64,000 nucleotides of DNA from an uncultured Flavobacteriaceae bacterium (GTDB lineage Bacteria; Bacteroidota; Bacteroidia; Flavobacteriales; Flavobacteriaceae): NCBI GenBank assembly GCA_947502975.1, contig CANNBV010000004.1:1-64000 (forward strand), given 5' to 3'. The position numbers and the translations under genes were made by a program. Below are positions 18,122 through 27,507 of the stretch, in pieces (position 1 is the first letter of the stretch; every line of letters starts with the position of its first letter). The notes under the pieces were generated by a model. It saw nothing but the letters and a program-made list of their open reading frames with translations, did no database searches and was not told the origin of the DNA.

Positions 18122-18541
18122 TTAATCTTTAACAGTTTGTTTAGGAGTACCTGTTTCATCAATTTCCCAAACATTAAAAACACCATCTCCATCAAAATCT
18201 GTTATTGCCGTGGCTCTCGCTTTAAATGCATTATTTGTTGCAGATAATATTTCATAAGAATAATTACTAGTTCCGTCTTCTTTAACTGTCTTTGGAGCTT
18301 CAAAATCTATATCATCAAAATCAAATGAATATTTAGAGTACATGTAGCGGTAAGAGGTTTGCGAATTATAAATGTATTTCAACTGTGTTTGAGCTTCAAT
18401 ACTTTTAGTTTTACTAATTAATGGCATTAAATTAGGTAGCGCCAACAATAGAAGAATTCCTATAATAATTAATACAATTAGAACTTCTTGCAAATTATAT
18501 GCTGCTACTTTTTTAAAAATTATAGACCTACTGTTGTTCAT
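18122..18541 (-). CDS. Major pseudopilin (GspG/PilA-like)
   Basis: This 139-aa protein carries a class III signal: a basic leader ending KKVAA, then YNLQEVLIVLIIIGILLLLALPN. Cleavage after Ala14 would put Glu at position +5, the residue needed for pilin assembly. Residue -1 is Ala rather than the classical Gly. The C-terminal segment TDFDGDGVFNVWEID resembles the calcium-binding end of GspG-type pseudopilins. It lies directly before the peptidase that should process it, and 70 bp after the response-regulator gene. It is probably the main subunit of the short fibre. Confidence 0.87.
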   Translation of the reverse strand: MNNSRSIIFKKVAAYNLQEVLIVLIIIGILLLLALPNLMPLISKTKSIEAQTQLKYIYNSQTSYRYMYSKYSFDFDDIDFEAPKTVKEDGTSNYSYEILSATNNAFKARATAITDFDGDGVFNVWEIDETGTPKQTVKD

Positions 18542-18611
18542 AATAAAATATTAATGTTTGAAATAATATGGATTATTTAAAAAATGAGATAAAATATTAG
18601 CTGACAGCTAT

Positions 18612-19289
18612 TTAGACAAACCCTTTAGCTCTAGCTCTTTCGATTAATATTTTATCATCTTTTTGTGGCGTATCAAATACTTCTCTTAAATGTCGTTTAC
18701 GCCTTTCTATTCCAGCTAGAGATAGATTTATAGCTTCTGGCAAGTCTTTCATTTTTGCACCATTAGACAGATGGTATAATATTGCCCTATCAGTATGGTC
18801 TAATACTATTTGGTTAGACATGTGATTTCGTATGAGTCTTGTTACTGTTCTGCTGTAATATGGAGACCCCTCAATTACATCTAGAATAGCCTTAGTAATA
18901 TCATCATACCCAATATCACTTTTAATCAAAAACCCGTCTGGGTTTATCGTTTTAAATATATTACACAACACATGGTTATCATCTAAAGACGTCATAACAA
19001 TGATTTTCACATCACTAAATTTTCGTCTTAATCTGACTCCTATATCCTCTCCAGAAAAAAGTTTGCGGTTTTGAGACGGAGGCATATTAATATCTAATAT
19101 CACAAGATCAAAAGGCAAATATTTTCTTGCTTTGCTGATTTGTAACGCAGCGCTATCGCAATCATTTGCTGTTTTAATATCAAACTCAAAATCATGGCTT
19201 TTTTTTGATATTACATTTAAAGCTCTTGTCATAGCCTCGATAATAATTGGGTGATCATCTACAATTAATGTGTTTAAAATTTGGCTCAT
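18612..19289 (-). CDS. NarL/FixJ-type response regulator, probable regulator of the secretion/RHS locus
   Basis: This 225-aa protein has an N-terminal receiver domain with the acidic pair Asp11-Asp12, phosphoacceptor Asp66 (in VILDINMPP), Thr100 and Lys123. A C-terminal helix-turn-helix spans about 165-215 (TDRAILYHLSNGAKMKDLPEAINLSLAGIE), which reads like a divergent LuxR/NarL domain. No histidine kinase is nearby. It is first in the left-arm operon, behind a promoter with AACCTTAC-type half-sites. The same sites precede the two right-arm promoters, making this protein the obvious candidate to bind them and to regulate itself. NarL-type proteins usually bind inverted half-sites, which fits. 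Confidence 0.88.
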   Translation of the reverse strand: MSQILNTLIVDDHPIIIEAMTRALNVISKKSHDFEFDIKTANDCDSAALQISKARKYLPFDLVILDINMPPSQNRKLFSGEDIGVRLRRKFSDVKIIVMTSLDDNHVLCNIFKTINPDGFLIKSDIGYDDITKAILDVIEGSPYYSRTVTRLIRNHMSNQIVLDHTDRAILYHLSNGAKMKDLPEAINLSLAGIERRKRHLREVFDTPQKDDKILIERARAKGFV

Positions 19290-19331
19290 ATCATCTTTAT
19301 ATTATTTAAAAGAGGTAAAGTTTTTCGCAAT

Positions 19332-19390
19332 TAAAACTAATACATTTTGCAGAGATCAATGTAAGGTTTAACCTTACTTTTTGTAAGGTT
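19332..19390 (-). promoter_or_regulatory. Operator and promoter of the left arm (response regulator to GspM-like)
   Basis: Read on the minus strand: AACCTTAC (19390-19383), 5 bp, GTAAGGTT (19377-19370), 1 bp, AACCTTAC (19368-19361), 21 bp, then TAGTTTTA (19339-19332), a -7 box of the TAnnTTTG type with the last base changed. The start codon is about 43 bp further on. All three half-sites are perfect. The same spacing to the base is found at 19445-19503 and 33827-33885. The last half-site ends where the -33 element should be, as expected for an activator that substitutes for it. Confidence 0.8.
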
Positions 19391-19444
19391 AAATTATCTA
19401 TTTCTGAGGGTAAAAAGATATTTTTCTATAAAATCCATCAATTA

Positions 19445-19503
19445 AACCTTACAAATTGTAAGGTTCAACCTTAGTTTTATTTCACTACTGTTCTATAATT
19501 TTA
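19445..19503 (+). promoter_or_regulatory. Operator and promoter of the tail-fibre/RHS operon
   Basis: AACCTTAC (19445-19452), 5 bp, GTAAGGTT (19458-19465), 1 bp, AACCTTAG (19467-19474), 21 bp, TAATTTTA (19496-19503). The start codon of the first gene (a pseudogene) is at 19532. The arrangement mirrors the divergent left-arm promoter across a 242-bp intergenic region. Confidence 0.8.
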
Positions 19504-19531
19504 GCCTATAATTTAAATCAACTCTTTCACC

Positions 19532-19874
19532 ATGAAAAAAATAATATTAGCACTATTACTATTTAATGTAATAGAAGGAAATACTCAAGAATATATAGAA
19601 GTAATATCCTCTGGCACATCTGGAGACGCAGTTTTAAAAATTGAAGCAGATACCGATAATAATAATAATAATGAAGGAGATAATTCATGGATTGAACTAA
19701 AACAAGATAGAGGAGTTAACCTTGTATATGATAGCTCAAGAAAAGCAAATTCAAAGTCAAAATAATAAGATAGATCATCAAAGAGAAGGTATTGAGGGAC
19801 TTCAAAAAGAAAATGAAGTATTAAAAAGTTTATTAGCAGGTATTGAAAAATTAGAAGAAAAACTAAAACTATAA
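19532..19874 (+). pseudogene. Tail-fibre-like 'VGIGTT' gene remnant, internally deleted and frameshifted
   Basis: The first 77 codons give a signal peptide and a short N-terminal region (SGTSGDAVLKIEADTD, WIELKQDRG) and then stop at 19765. Another frame, from about 19721, reads ELTLYMIAQEKQIQSQNNKI and continues to LEEKLKL with a stop at 19872-19874. This is the exact kind of C-terminal coiled coil that ends the intact copies. The central repeats are missing. The junction lies near GATAGAGGAGTTAACC, similar to the AATAGAAGAGTTAACA context of the intact gene next to it, so a deletion through short homology is likely. The intact paralogue starts 3 bp later. It is the first gene after the operator/promoter. 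Confidence 0.82.
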
Positions 19875-19877
19875 AAA

Positions 19878-21071
19878 ATGAAAAAATTAGTAATTATTTT
19901 GAGTTTTGCTATAACTCATATGGGGTTTACACAGGTTACAGATACTGGCGATAAAGTAGGTATCGGCACAACCTCTCCTATAGAAAAATTACATGTTAAC
20001 GGTAATATATATACTAACATGGGAGAGGGATTTAAACTATTTGGAGATATTAACTATTTCGGACAATATCAAGATGGGATAGTTTTTCAAATGAATGACA
20101 CTAATGCCAGCGGTGGTAATACAGATGGAGGATTTGTTTTTAGAGGATATACTCCAACAGATGGACTATTTAAAAATTGGATGGTCATAAAAACAGGTGG
20201 TAATGTTGGTATTGGTACCGTATCCCCCTCGTATAATTTGGATGTTTCTGGTACAGGAAGATACAGTGGGAACCTATTAATAGGTGATCCTGCTGGCGCA
20301 AGAACAGAAATTAACACAAATCTTAATCATAAAGTAATTAATACTGCAGGTATTAAAACCATAGATATAGATGGAAATTATCATGGTGGAGGTTTTGTTG
20401 GTGTATATCGAGCAGACAATGGACAAAGAGGTGTTTACATGCATTCAAGAGTAAATAGCCTCTATAATGAATTCGTAGTGAGAGAAATGAGGCAAGATGT
20501 TTCACAAATTGCAGGTATACAACTCCGCTCTCAAATATTTTCAGGAGATACTGAGCCAACAAACTATATACTTTTGCCTTCACAAAAATCTGCTGTAGTA
20601 ATAGGAAAGACTATAACTAATAATTTAGATCAAGGTTATGGTTTAATAAATAAGCTCAAAACTAGTTTTGAAAATGATGTCTATGTTGAAACAGGTAATT
20701 TAGGCATAGGCACCACAACCCCAGACTCAAAACTCACCGTAGCAGGAAATATTCACGCCCAAGAAGTAAAAGTAACCATAAACGCGGGTGCAGATTTTGT
20801 GTTTGATGACGATTACAATTTGCCTTCCCTTGAAGAACTTGAAAAATTTCTTAAAGCCAATAAACATTTGCCCGAAATAGCTTCTGAAAAAGAGATGCAG
20901 GAAAATGGTCTACTATTAGCCGAAATGAATATTAAACTACTCCAAAAAATAGAAGAGTTAACACTTTATACGATTGCGCAAGACAAACAACTAAAATCGC
21001 AAGCAAACATAAATCAAGAATTAAAAGAGCGTCTTTTAAAATTAGAGCAATTATTACTAAATCAAAAATAA
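19878..21071 (+). CDS. Tail-fibre-like 'VGIGTT' repeat protein with C-terminal coiled coil (copy 2)
   Basis: This 397-aa protein has a signal peptide (1-18, ending GFTQ). The GIGT motif occurs near residues 27 (KVGIGTTSPIEKLHVNGN), 112 and 277 (GIGTTTPDSKLTVAGN). The conserved end reads DFVFDDDYNLPSLEELEKFL and LPEIASEKEMQENGLLLAEM, then a coiled coil to the C-terminus. The middle differs from the other copies, as if a variable module sat between conserved ends. It is followed 7 bp later by an OmpH-like chaperone gene, a sensible partner for a secreted, coiled-coil protein. Function as a surface fibre or adhesin is inference. Confidence 0.75.
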   Translation: MKKLVIILSFAITHMGFTQVTDTGDKVGIGTTSPIEKLHVNGNIYTNMGEGFKLFGDINYFGQYQDGIVFQMNDTNASGGNTDGGFVFRGYTPTDGLFKNWMVIKTGGNVGIGTVSPSYNLDVSGTGRYSGNLLIGDPAGARTEINTNLNHKVINTAGIKTIDIDGNYHGGGFVGVYRADNGQRGVYMHSRVNSLYNEFVVREMRQDVSQIAGIQLRSQIFSGDTEPTNYILLPSQKSAVVIGKTITNNLDQGYGLINKLKTSFENDVYVETGNLGIGTTTPDSKLTVAGNIHAQEVKVTINAGADFVFDDDYNLPSLEELEKFLKANKHLPEIASEKEMQENGLLLAEMNIKLLQKIEELTLYTIAQDKQLKSQANINQELKERLLKLEQLLLNQK

Positions 21072-21078
21072 AAAACAT

Positions 21079-21612
21079 ATGAAAAAACTAGCATTACCCT
21101 TAGCCTTTTTAGCATTTCTATTAACCGTATCTACCATTTATTATTTCAAGTCTTCTTCAGAACTGGTATATGTAGATGTTAATAAACTCATAGACGGTTA
21201 TAAACGCACAAAAATAGTTCGTGCAGAATTTGAAGATAAAGCAAAAACTTTAAATGCCAATGTGGATAGTCTAATGACCGATTGGCAAAAAGAGCTAAAA
21301 ACGTACGAAAAAGAACGCTCAAAAATGAGCAAGAAAGAGCTGGAACTAAAACAGCAATTATTAAGTAATAAGCAACAACAAATTAATAATTACCAACAAG
21401 CTATACAAAAGCAAATTCAGGAAGAAGATAAAAAAGCCACACAAACAGTAATCAATGACATTAATGATTATGTAAAAGCATATGGCAAGAATAATAAGCA
21501 CGACATCATTTTTGGAGCCAGCGGAGGTGGAAATATTATGTATGCCAGTGATGCATCAGATTTAACAGAAGATATATTAATAGGACTCAATGAAGAATTT
21601 GAAGGCAAATAA
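21079..21612 (+). CDS. OmpH/Skp-like periplasmic chaperone
   Basis: This 177-aa protein has an N-terminal hydrophobic signal/anchor (about 4-22). The family start VYVDVNKLIDGYK follows, then a long basic coiled coil (about 50-130) and a C-terminal GNIMYASDASDLTEDILIGLN segment. This is the OmpH/Skp plan. Skp-type trimers hold unfolded envelope and beta-rich proteins in the periplasm. Its place directly before the lipoprotein and the two giant RHS genes suggests it serves these substrates. The signal lacks a clear cleavage site, so the protein may stay anchored. Confidence 0.82.
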   Translation: MKKLALPLAFLAFLLTVSTIYYFKSSSELVYVDVNKLIDGYKRTKIVRAEFEDKAKTLNANVDSLMTDWQKELKTYEKERSKMSKKELELKQQLLSNKQQQINNYQQAIQKQIQEEDKKATQTVINDINDYVKAYGKNNKHDIIFGASGGGNIMYASDASDLTEDILIGLNEEFEGK

Positions 21613-22237
21613 AGTAGAGGTTGTAGCAGTTTTGAATTCGTCTATTCTAATCATAACGATTCTAGTATTGTGCCTTAGCTGTAATAGCAAAAAGTTTGAT
21701 AACGAAACTGCCCTATTGAATTATATAAAGGATGATGTAAATGGTTACACCCAACATAAAACTATTAATGGTGTAGACTACACCTTAACCTATCGCCCAA
21801 CAGATATGTTGGTGAAACAAGAGATAGGAGGCAACAACCAAGATGTTGAAGGTAAAGCCAAGTCGCTTAGAGAAAAGTATAGTAATTACCTCTACTTCAA
21901 TTTAAGTATGAGTATGAATAACAAAGAACTCTTAAGTGTATCGCCAAAAAACAGAAACGAGTTTGGGCAAATGGTAAACCAATTGGCATTTGGCATGAAT
22001 GAAAAGGTACACCTCTACACCCAAAGTAAAGACACTATAGAATTGGCAGATTTTATCTATCCACGCATGTATGGCATGAGTAGAGCTACAACCATCATGT
22101 TTGTATACCCTAGAGCAAAAGCACTAGAAGAAGAGTATATCAACTTTACTATTGAAGATTTGGGAATGTATACGGGAGAAGTGAAGTTTAAAATTAGAAC
22201 AGAAGCTATTGAAAATGAACCGCAACTGTCATTCTGA
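21590..22237 (+). CDS. Lipoprotein of unknown function in the RHS operon
   Basis: This 215-aa protein has a lipoprotein signal ending VLCLSC (Cys31). It overlaps the chaperone gene by 23 bp. The mature part has no motif I recognise; it contains a beta-type region around VDYTLTYRPTDMLVKQEI and a mixed C-terminal half. The last codons (PQLSF) and stop lie inside a dispersed repeat (TGTCATTCTGA), so the C-terminus may have been replaced or trimmed by that repeat. Its position before the RHS pair suggests a role in their export, surface anchoring or assembly, but this is inference. Confidence 0.7.
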   Translation: MKNLKANKVEVVAVLNSSILIITILVLCLSCNSKKFDNETALLNYIKDDVNGYTQHKTINGVDYTLTYRPTDMLVKQEIGGNNQDVEGKAKSLREKYSNYLYFNLSMSMNNKELLSVSPKNRNEFGQMVNQLAFGMNEKVHLYTQSKDTIELADFIYPRMYGMSRATTIMFVYPRAKALEEEYINFTIEDLGMYTGEVKFKIRTEAIENEPQLSF

Positions 22238-22330
22238 GCAAAGCAAAGAATCTTGAAAAAATTAAATAACAACCTTTTGTCATCCTGAACCATGTGCTGG
22301 ATTTGTTTCAGTATCGTTTCAGGATCTCAT
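22227..22330. repeat. Dispersed intergenic repeat of the TCATCCTGA...TCAGGATCTCAT type
   Basis: The block begins TGTCATTCTGAGCAAAGC and continues with a second unit, GTCATCCTGAACC. ATCCTGAA and TTTCAGGAT (about 22282-22289 and 22317-22325) form an inverted repeat with a loop of about 27 nt. Such units are frequent intergenic repeats in Flavobacteria genomes. It provides the stop codon of the upstream lipoprotein gene and fills the gap before the first RHS gene. Confidence 0.6.
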
Positions 22331-22367
22331 AAATAGCTATTGAATAAACATAATACCAAAATTTATT

Positions 22368-25300
22368 ATGACAAATAAAAATTATACAAAACAACTAAAA
22401 CGAGGTATAGCACTAACAATACTGTTGCTTAGTCTATGTCTTAAAACAGCAAGCGCCCAAGGCCCTAATGCCCCAGAAGCAGCCAGCTTTGAACCTGTGG
22501 ATGCTACCGATATGGTAAATCTGGTAACAGGAGATTTAAGCTATGTATTACCCTTATTAAATGTGCCATCTCCAGAGGGTGGATATCCTATATCACTATC
22601 ATATCATGCAGGGATAGCGGCAGACCAAGAGGCTTCCTGGGTAGGCTTGGGCTGGTCATTAAACCCCGGAGCAATTAACAGAGCAGTAAATGGGTATCCT
22701 GATGACTGGGGTAAAACTAATATCAATGAGTTTTTCTATGATGCTGGATGGGATGAAAACTATTATGAGTTTAGTGCAGGAGTTTCATTCAAAGGAGGTG
22801 TGTCTGTAGGATTGGGATTGTCATGGGGTTCTAACCAATCTTTAGGAGGGTATGTTTCAGCAAGCATAGGTCCTGGATGGGATTCAGAAACAGGACCAAG
22901 TATTGGAGGAAGAATAGGTACAAATGGGGCAAGTATAAACGCATCGATTGGTCAGTTTAGTGGCAGTATTAGTACCTCAGGTGTAGGATTGGGTTATGGT
23001 TTTAGTGGTGGTAACGATACTTCAATAGGGATTAATTTAAACTACAGTTTCAATTCAGGTCTATCAGGAGGAATCTCTGTTTCAAAGAGAAATGGAAAAT
23101 TTTCTAAGGGTATTTTGGATGGTTATAGTAAGGTTTCTAGTTTAGGAATTAATTTTAGTTCACAGGGTATATCCGTAAATGGTAAAATAAATGGTGTTGG
23201 AGCGGGTGTCTCGTCTTCTAGTTACGGTATTTCAGGCAGTGATTATGATATTCAAGTATCATCTTCTGGTTTTTCTATACCTGCTTATATTTTTTATATA
23301 AGTTTCAATCATACTAAAGTGAAATATTCTTTATTTAAGTATAATAATTTATATACATCTGGGATGTTAAATCCTGTTTCAGCCAATGAATTAAAACCTT
23401 ATAACAATAGCACAAATTTGTCTAGATGGTTAAATGCAAATCATTTTATGGATGTAAATTCGGTACAAAGATTTGGAGAAAACAGTTTATATGATGATTT
23501 AATTGATGATGCCAATAAAAATGACAGAAATAATTTAGTATTACCAAATTACGACAATTATAGTGTTAATGCTCAAGGTTTGTCGGGTACTATTAGTCCA
23601 TATATTCATTCAGAATTAAATTTATCAGGACGAGGGAGGGGAGAGCAAAATGATGACGGCGAGTACGTACATTTTCTCAACCATAGTTTAACAGAATATG
23701 AAAACCCAACAGTAAGTGTTTTAAATGGGTCAGGACTACCAAATGAAGATGCAGTTAAAAGAATTCACTTCACGTTTAGTAATGTATACAACTCATTCTT
23801 GCGTCTGGAAAGATCAAACATTGAACAGCAGTCAGGATTGCCTTCTGTTTCTTCTGATCATATTATGAGTTATTTTAAAACAAATCAAAGCTCTAACTTT
23901 AGTAATACTAATAGTTTAACAAATGGAATAGAGCCTAGGAAAAGAGAAGGGAATTTTATAAGAACATTTACTAATAAAGAAATAAGAGATAGTTATTCGA
24001 GTGGAAATGTAAGTACAATTACAAATTTTGTAGATGCAAAACAGTTCGATGCTCAAAACAACGAAATCAACCTCGATAGATCTGATACTGCTGTGTTTTT
24101 GGATGATGGTATAGGGGCATATCAAATAACAACAGCTGACGGACGGACGTACCACTATTCTCTTCCAGTTTATAATTATGAATCTTTCTACAAGAATTTT
24201 GAAGATGCAAACGATGAAGATGATAATTTTTTTGAGATTCAAAAAACAAGACCATATGCTAGTCATTGGTTGTTGACTGCCATTACAGGACCTGATTTTG
24301 TAGATATAAATAGTAATGGAAAACCAGATGAATCTGATTACGGATATTGGATTGCGTTTGATTATGGTAAGTGGAGCGATGGTTATATTTGGCAAACACC
24401 AAATGGTAGATTTGAGGAGAATATTGATAAAGATGATGCTACGAAAAAAACCTATTCTTATGCTTGGGGTCGTAAACAGGTTTACTATTTAGATGCCATA
24501 AGAACTCGTACGCATTCCGCTTTATTTATAAAAGATATTAGAAACGATTTTAAATCATCTAATAATTTAAATCTTTATAACCAACAATGGACATCTGGAA
24601 TTTTTTCATTAAACACTTATGGTGAAGACTACGTGGAAGATACGAGCAAGAATTATATAGTTACTCCTAATTTTACATTTTATGCTAATAATGGTAATCA
24701 ATTTAGTTATTCAAGTACTCAGATTATTCCAGCAAAGAGAGGAATATCAAAATATTTATACTCGCCAATAAATTATGGGTTAAGGTTAAAAAAGATCATT
24801 TTACTTAAAAATAAAGAAATCAACTTCTCTAAAAGAGATGGGAATATAACAAATACGTTAAACGGAGGGACAGCCACATCCCATTATATTAAGCATAGTA
24901 TAACAGGAACAAAGCACTATTATAACAATCCAACAATATTGAAACAATTTGATGTACACCAACACCAAAATATTTTAGATATTAAAGATATTGATGGATT
25001 AAATTTGGAAGCTAAAGCCCAACAAATAATAAGTTTTGATTATGACTATTCCCTAGCAAAAAATTCTCCAAATTCTGATGACAGTAATAATGGTCGTCTA
25101 ACTTTAAAAAGTGTACAATATTTAGGCAAAGGAGGAATTGGTTTAGTGCCTCCGTATGAGTTTGAATATAAGTCATCTGGAGTTAGTTATAATAAAGATT
25201 TAATTGATGACTGGGGCTACTTCACCAATCAACCAGATGTTTGGAGCTTAGGCACAGTTAAAACACCAACTGGTGGAAATATTAGAATTAATTATGAAAA

Positions 25301-27503
25301 GGATATGTATGGAGCTGAGGCAGCTCATGCAAAGGAAGAACCATTCAATAATTTAGTATCTGTTTTAGAGCCAAATAATGTTACAAGAATAACTTTTAAG
25401 TCTGGTTCACCGAATGCAACAAACTACTTTGTAGTAAATAGATTCTGTAGACTGACCTATACCCATTTTAATTGGAATATAAATCATGGTGGTCCGGGCA
25501 CTTTTAACTCAACTAAATTTAATGAAAGATATAAGGTGTTGGCTGTAGGCACTAACTGGATAACATTAGAAGGGAACATATTTAATTATGATTCAGCCAA
25601 TGCTTGTACTCCTCAGCCAGGGGTAAATTGTAATGCGGGACTAATAGTTTATGGTAATTCTGATAATTTTAGTCAAGATAAGTCTGGAGGAGGTATTAGA
25701 ACTAAAGAAATCATTGTTTCAAATGGTGTTAGTGATATAATTAAAACCGAATATCAATATGAAAACGGTATTACCTCCTATGCCCCTACAAAAGAGCAAA
25801 AAGGTGTACCATATGTTTCAGAGTTACCACCACCAATGGTTACTTATGGAAAGGTGAAAATGATAAACAAAGATGGTAATGATTTAGTATTGGGAAGCAC
25901 CGAATACGAATTTGAAACTTTGGAGCCTAGAAAGGAAGAGGCAGGATATATATTTAGTTTAGGAGACTGCTTTAGAGTAAAAGAAAATCAAGATGCAACC
26001 ATGGAAAACAATAGCATTATTGTTAATAAATATACTATTGAAAGTCGTTTAGGTAACCTTGGAAGAATAAAATCGATTACGAGTTATAACAATAAGGATC
26101 ACATATTACATAAAAAACAGAACTATTATAAAGAAGATTTGGATACTGATGGCGAAATAGGTGTTACTCAAGAATCACATAAAAGCTACAAACGATTATT
26201 TAAAAACAATGTAGAAAAGTTTTATGTCAGTTCTACAAGTAAAATAGATTATCCAAATGTTTTAGAAAGTACAACAACGACCCAGGGTGGTTATTCAGCT
26301 ATTACATATTTTAATAAACACGATTTCTTAACAGGTCAATTGTTAGAAACTACAACAGTTGATAGCAAAGGCTACGAATTTAAGACAGAATTAATCCCCG
26401 CCTATACCATTTCAGAATATAATCCAAATAGTGGTTATGGGATGGGCTCAAAAGTAGACGATCCTACAAATTACAATATGCTCACCCAAGAAGCTATGAC
26501 CAAAACTTATTTAAAAGTAAACGGTAATTGGGAGGAAACAGGCGTAGGTATTACCACTTGGAATAATGATTGGACCTATACAGGTTTTGACGGTACTACT
26601 GGTAGCCCAACAGCAGATAATGAAAAGATCTGGAGAAAGCATAAAACCTTTGTTTGGGATGGTAATTTGAACCCAGACGGGACTTTAAATGGATTTACTG
26701 GCGATGATGACAGTTTTGTATGGGATTTAGGGCAATCACAAACTAATACAGAATGGAAAAATGCAGCAACAACTACAAAATACGATCACTACTCAATGCC
26801 ATTAGAAAGTAAAGATATTAATGACAACTATGCTTCTACTAAAACATGTGATGAAGAAAGTAAGGTATTAGCAGTATGCAATGCTGGCTATAATGAGATG
26901 TACTACAGTGGTGCAGAATATTATGTCCCAGAAAGCAGTTATTTATATTTTGACGGTCAAGTAAGAACAGCTAATGGTAGAACCAATACCAAAGCGCATA
27001 CAGGGAACTATTCAGTCTCAACATCATCTGGTATACCTTCTTTTATGGTAACATTAAAAAATGGGGAGCATCGTTCAGGTAAGTACAAAGTTTCTGTTTG
27101 GGTAGAAAAAACGAATCACGCTAATGCTAGAATAAATATTAATGGATCAACAAAATCTTTTAATGGTGAAGAGATTTTTGCTGGAGATTGGGTGTTGAAA
27201 AACCATTATGAAGATTTAAGCAGTAGCGAAGAAATCGTATATATAACATCTTCAGGGTCGACAATATATGTGGATGATTTTAGATTACATCCAGTAGCTT
27301 CATCAATGACAAGCTATGTCTATAATGAATGGGACGAACTATGGTGCATTATTGGCTCCAATGGATTGGCTAGTAAGTTTGAATATGATGAAGCAGGCAG
27401 ACTAGAAAAGACTTATACTGAAGTAGTAGACGATACCAATGTCACCGGTGGTTTTAAGTTAATTAGCGAAAACAATTACAATTACAAACATTTAAACCAA
27501 TAA
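22368..27503 (+). CDS. Giant RHS/YD-type protein, first of a pair, lacking the core domain
   Basis: This 1711-aa protein has a signal peptide (about 1-31, ending ASAQ). The N-terminal segment reads DLSYVLPLLNVPSPEGGYPI and SYHAGIAADQEASWVGLGWS, typical of the first protein of Bacteroidota RHS pairs. A Gly/Ser-rich beta stretch (about 130-310) follows, then a very long beta-rich region. The end shows YD-repeat sequence (KFEYDEAGRLEKTY) near residue 1670. There is no RHS core and no toxin tail. It ends 4 bp before the second RHS gene, so the two resemble a split shell (comparable to the TcB/TcC split of insecticidal toxins, an analogy only). It may build the cage or anchor for the second protein. 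Confidence 0.85.
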   Translation: MTNKNYTKQLKRGIALTILLLSLCLKTASAQGPNAPEAASFEPVDATDMVNLVTGDLSYVLPLLNVPSPEGGYPISLSYHAGIAADQEASWVGLGWSLNPGAINRAVNGYPDDWGKTNINEFFYDAGWDENYYEFSAGVSFKGGVSVGLGLSWGSNQSLGGYVSASIGPGWDSETGPSIGGRIGTNGASINASIGQFSGSISTSGVGLGYGFSGGNDTSIGINLNYSFNSGLSGGISVSKRNGKFSKGILDGYSKVSSLGINFSSQGISVNGKINGVGAGVSSSSYGISGSDYDIQVSSSGFSIPAYIFYISFNHTKVKYSLFKYNNLYTSGMLNPVSANELKPYNNSTNLSRWLNANHFMDVNSVQRFGENSLYDDLIDDANKNDRNNLVLPNYDNYSVNAQGLSGTISPYIHSELNLSGRGRGEQNDDGEYVHFLNHSLTEYENPTVSVLNGSGLPNEDAVKRIHFTFSNVYNSFLRLERSNIEQQSGLPSVSSDHIMSYFKTNQSSNFSNTNSLTNGIEPRKREGNFIRTFTNKEIRDSYSSGNVSTITNFVDAKQFDAQNNEINLDRSDTAVFLDDGIGAYQITTADGRTYHYSLPVYNYESFYKNFEDANDEDDNFFEIQKTRPYASHWLLTAITGPDFVDINSNGKPDESDYGYWIAFDYGKWSDGYIWQTPNGRFEENIDKDDATKKTYSYAWGRKQVYYLDAIRTRTHSALFIKDIRNDFKSSNNLNLYNQQWTSGIFSLNTYGEDYVEDTSKNYIVTPNFTFYANNGNQFSYSSTQIIPAKRGISKYLYSPINYGLRLKKIILLKNKEINFSKRDGNITNTLNGGTATSHYIKHSITGTKHYYNNPTILKQFDVHQHQNILDIKDIDGLNLEAKAQQIISFDYDYSLAKNSPNSDDSNNGRLTLKSVQYLGKGGIGLVPPYEFEYKSSGVSYNKDLIDDWGYFTNQPDVWSLGTVKTPTGGNIRINYEKDMYGAEAAHAKEEPFNNLVSVLEPNNVTRITFKSGSPNATNYFVVNRFCRLTYTHFNWNINHGGPGTFNSTKFNERYKVLAVGTNWITLEGNIFNYDSANACTPQPGVNCNAGLIVYGNSDNFSQDKSGGGIRTKEIIVSNGVSDIIKTEYQYENGITSYAPTKEQKGVPYVSELPPPMVTYGKVKMINKDGNDLVLGSTEYEFETLEPRKEEAGYIFSLGDCFRVKENQDATMENNSIIVNKYTIESRLGNLGRIKSITSYNNKDHILHKKQNYYKEDLDTDGEIGVTQESHKSYKRLFKNNVEKFYVSSTSKIDYPNVLESTTTTQGGYSAITYFNKHDFLTGQLLETTTVDSKGYEFKTELIPAYTISEYNPNSGYGMGSKVDDPTNYNMLTQEAMTKTYLKVNGNWEETGVGITTWNNDWTYTGFDGTTGSPTADNEKIWRKHKTFVWDGNLNPDGTLNGFTGDDDSFVWDLGQSQTNTEWKNAATTTKYDHYSMPLESKDINDNYASTKTCDEESKVLAVCNAGYNEMYYSGAEYYVPESSYLYFDGQVRTANGRTNTKAHTGNYSVSTSSGIPSFMVTLKNGEHRSGKYKVSVWVEKTNHANARININGSTKSFNGEEIFAGDWVLKNHYEDLSSSEEIVYITSSGSTIYVDDFRLHPVASSMTSYVYNEWDELWCIIGSNGLASKFEYDEAGRLEKTYTEVVDDTNVTGGFKLISENNYNYKHLNQ

Positions 27504-27507
27504 CACC

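Noticed and set aside
18122-18541. DFDGDGVFNVWEID in the major pseudopilin as a dockerin or EF-hand module
   Set aside because: There is only one short acidic loop at the C-terminus, which matches the calcium site of GspG-type pseudopilins better.
19361-19474. AACCTTAC/GTAAGGTT inverted repeats as transcription terminators
   Set aside because: They lie between divergent start codons, not after genes, have a third half-site at fixed spacing, no proper U-run follows, and the same block recurs before another operon at the same distance from a -7 box.
23916-24395. Minus-strand open frame of 159 aa inside the first RHS gene
   Set aside because: It lies wholly within a continuous 1711-codon gene and its composition (Ile, Cys, Phe-rich) is that of an antisense shadow.
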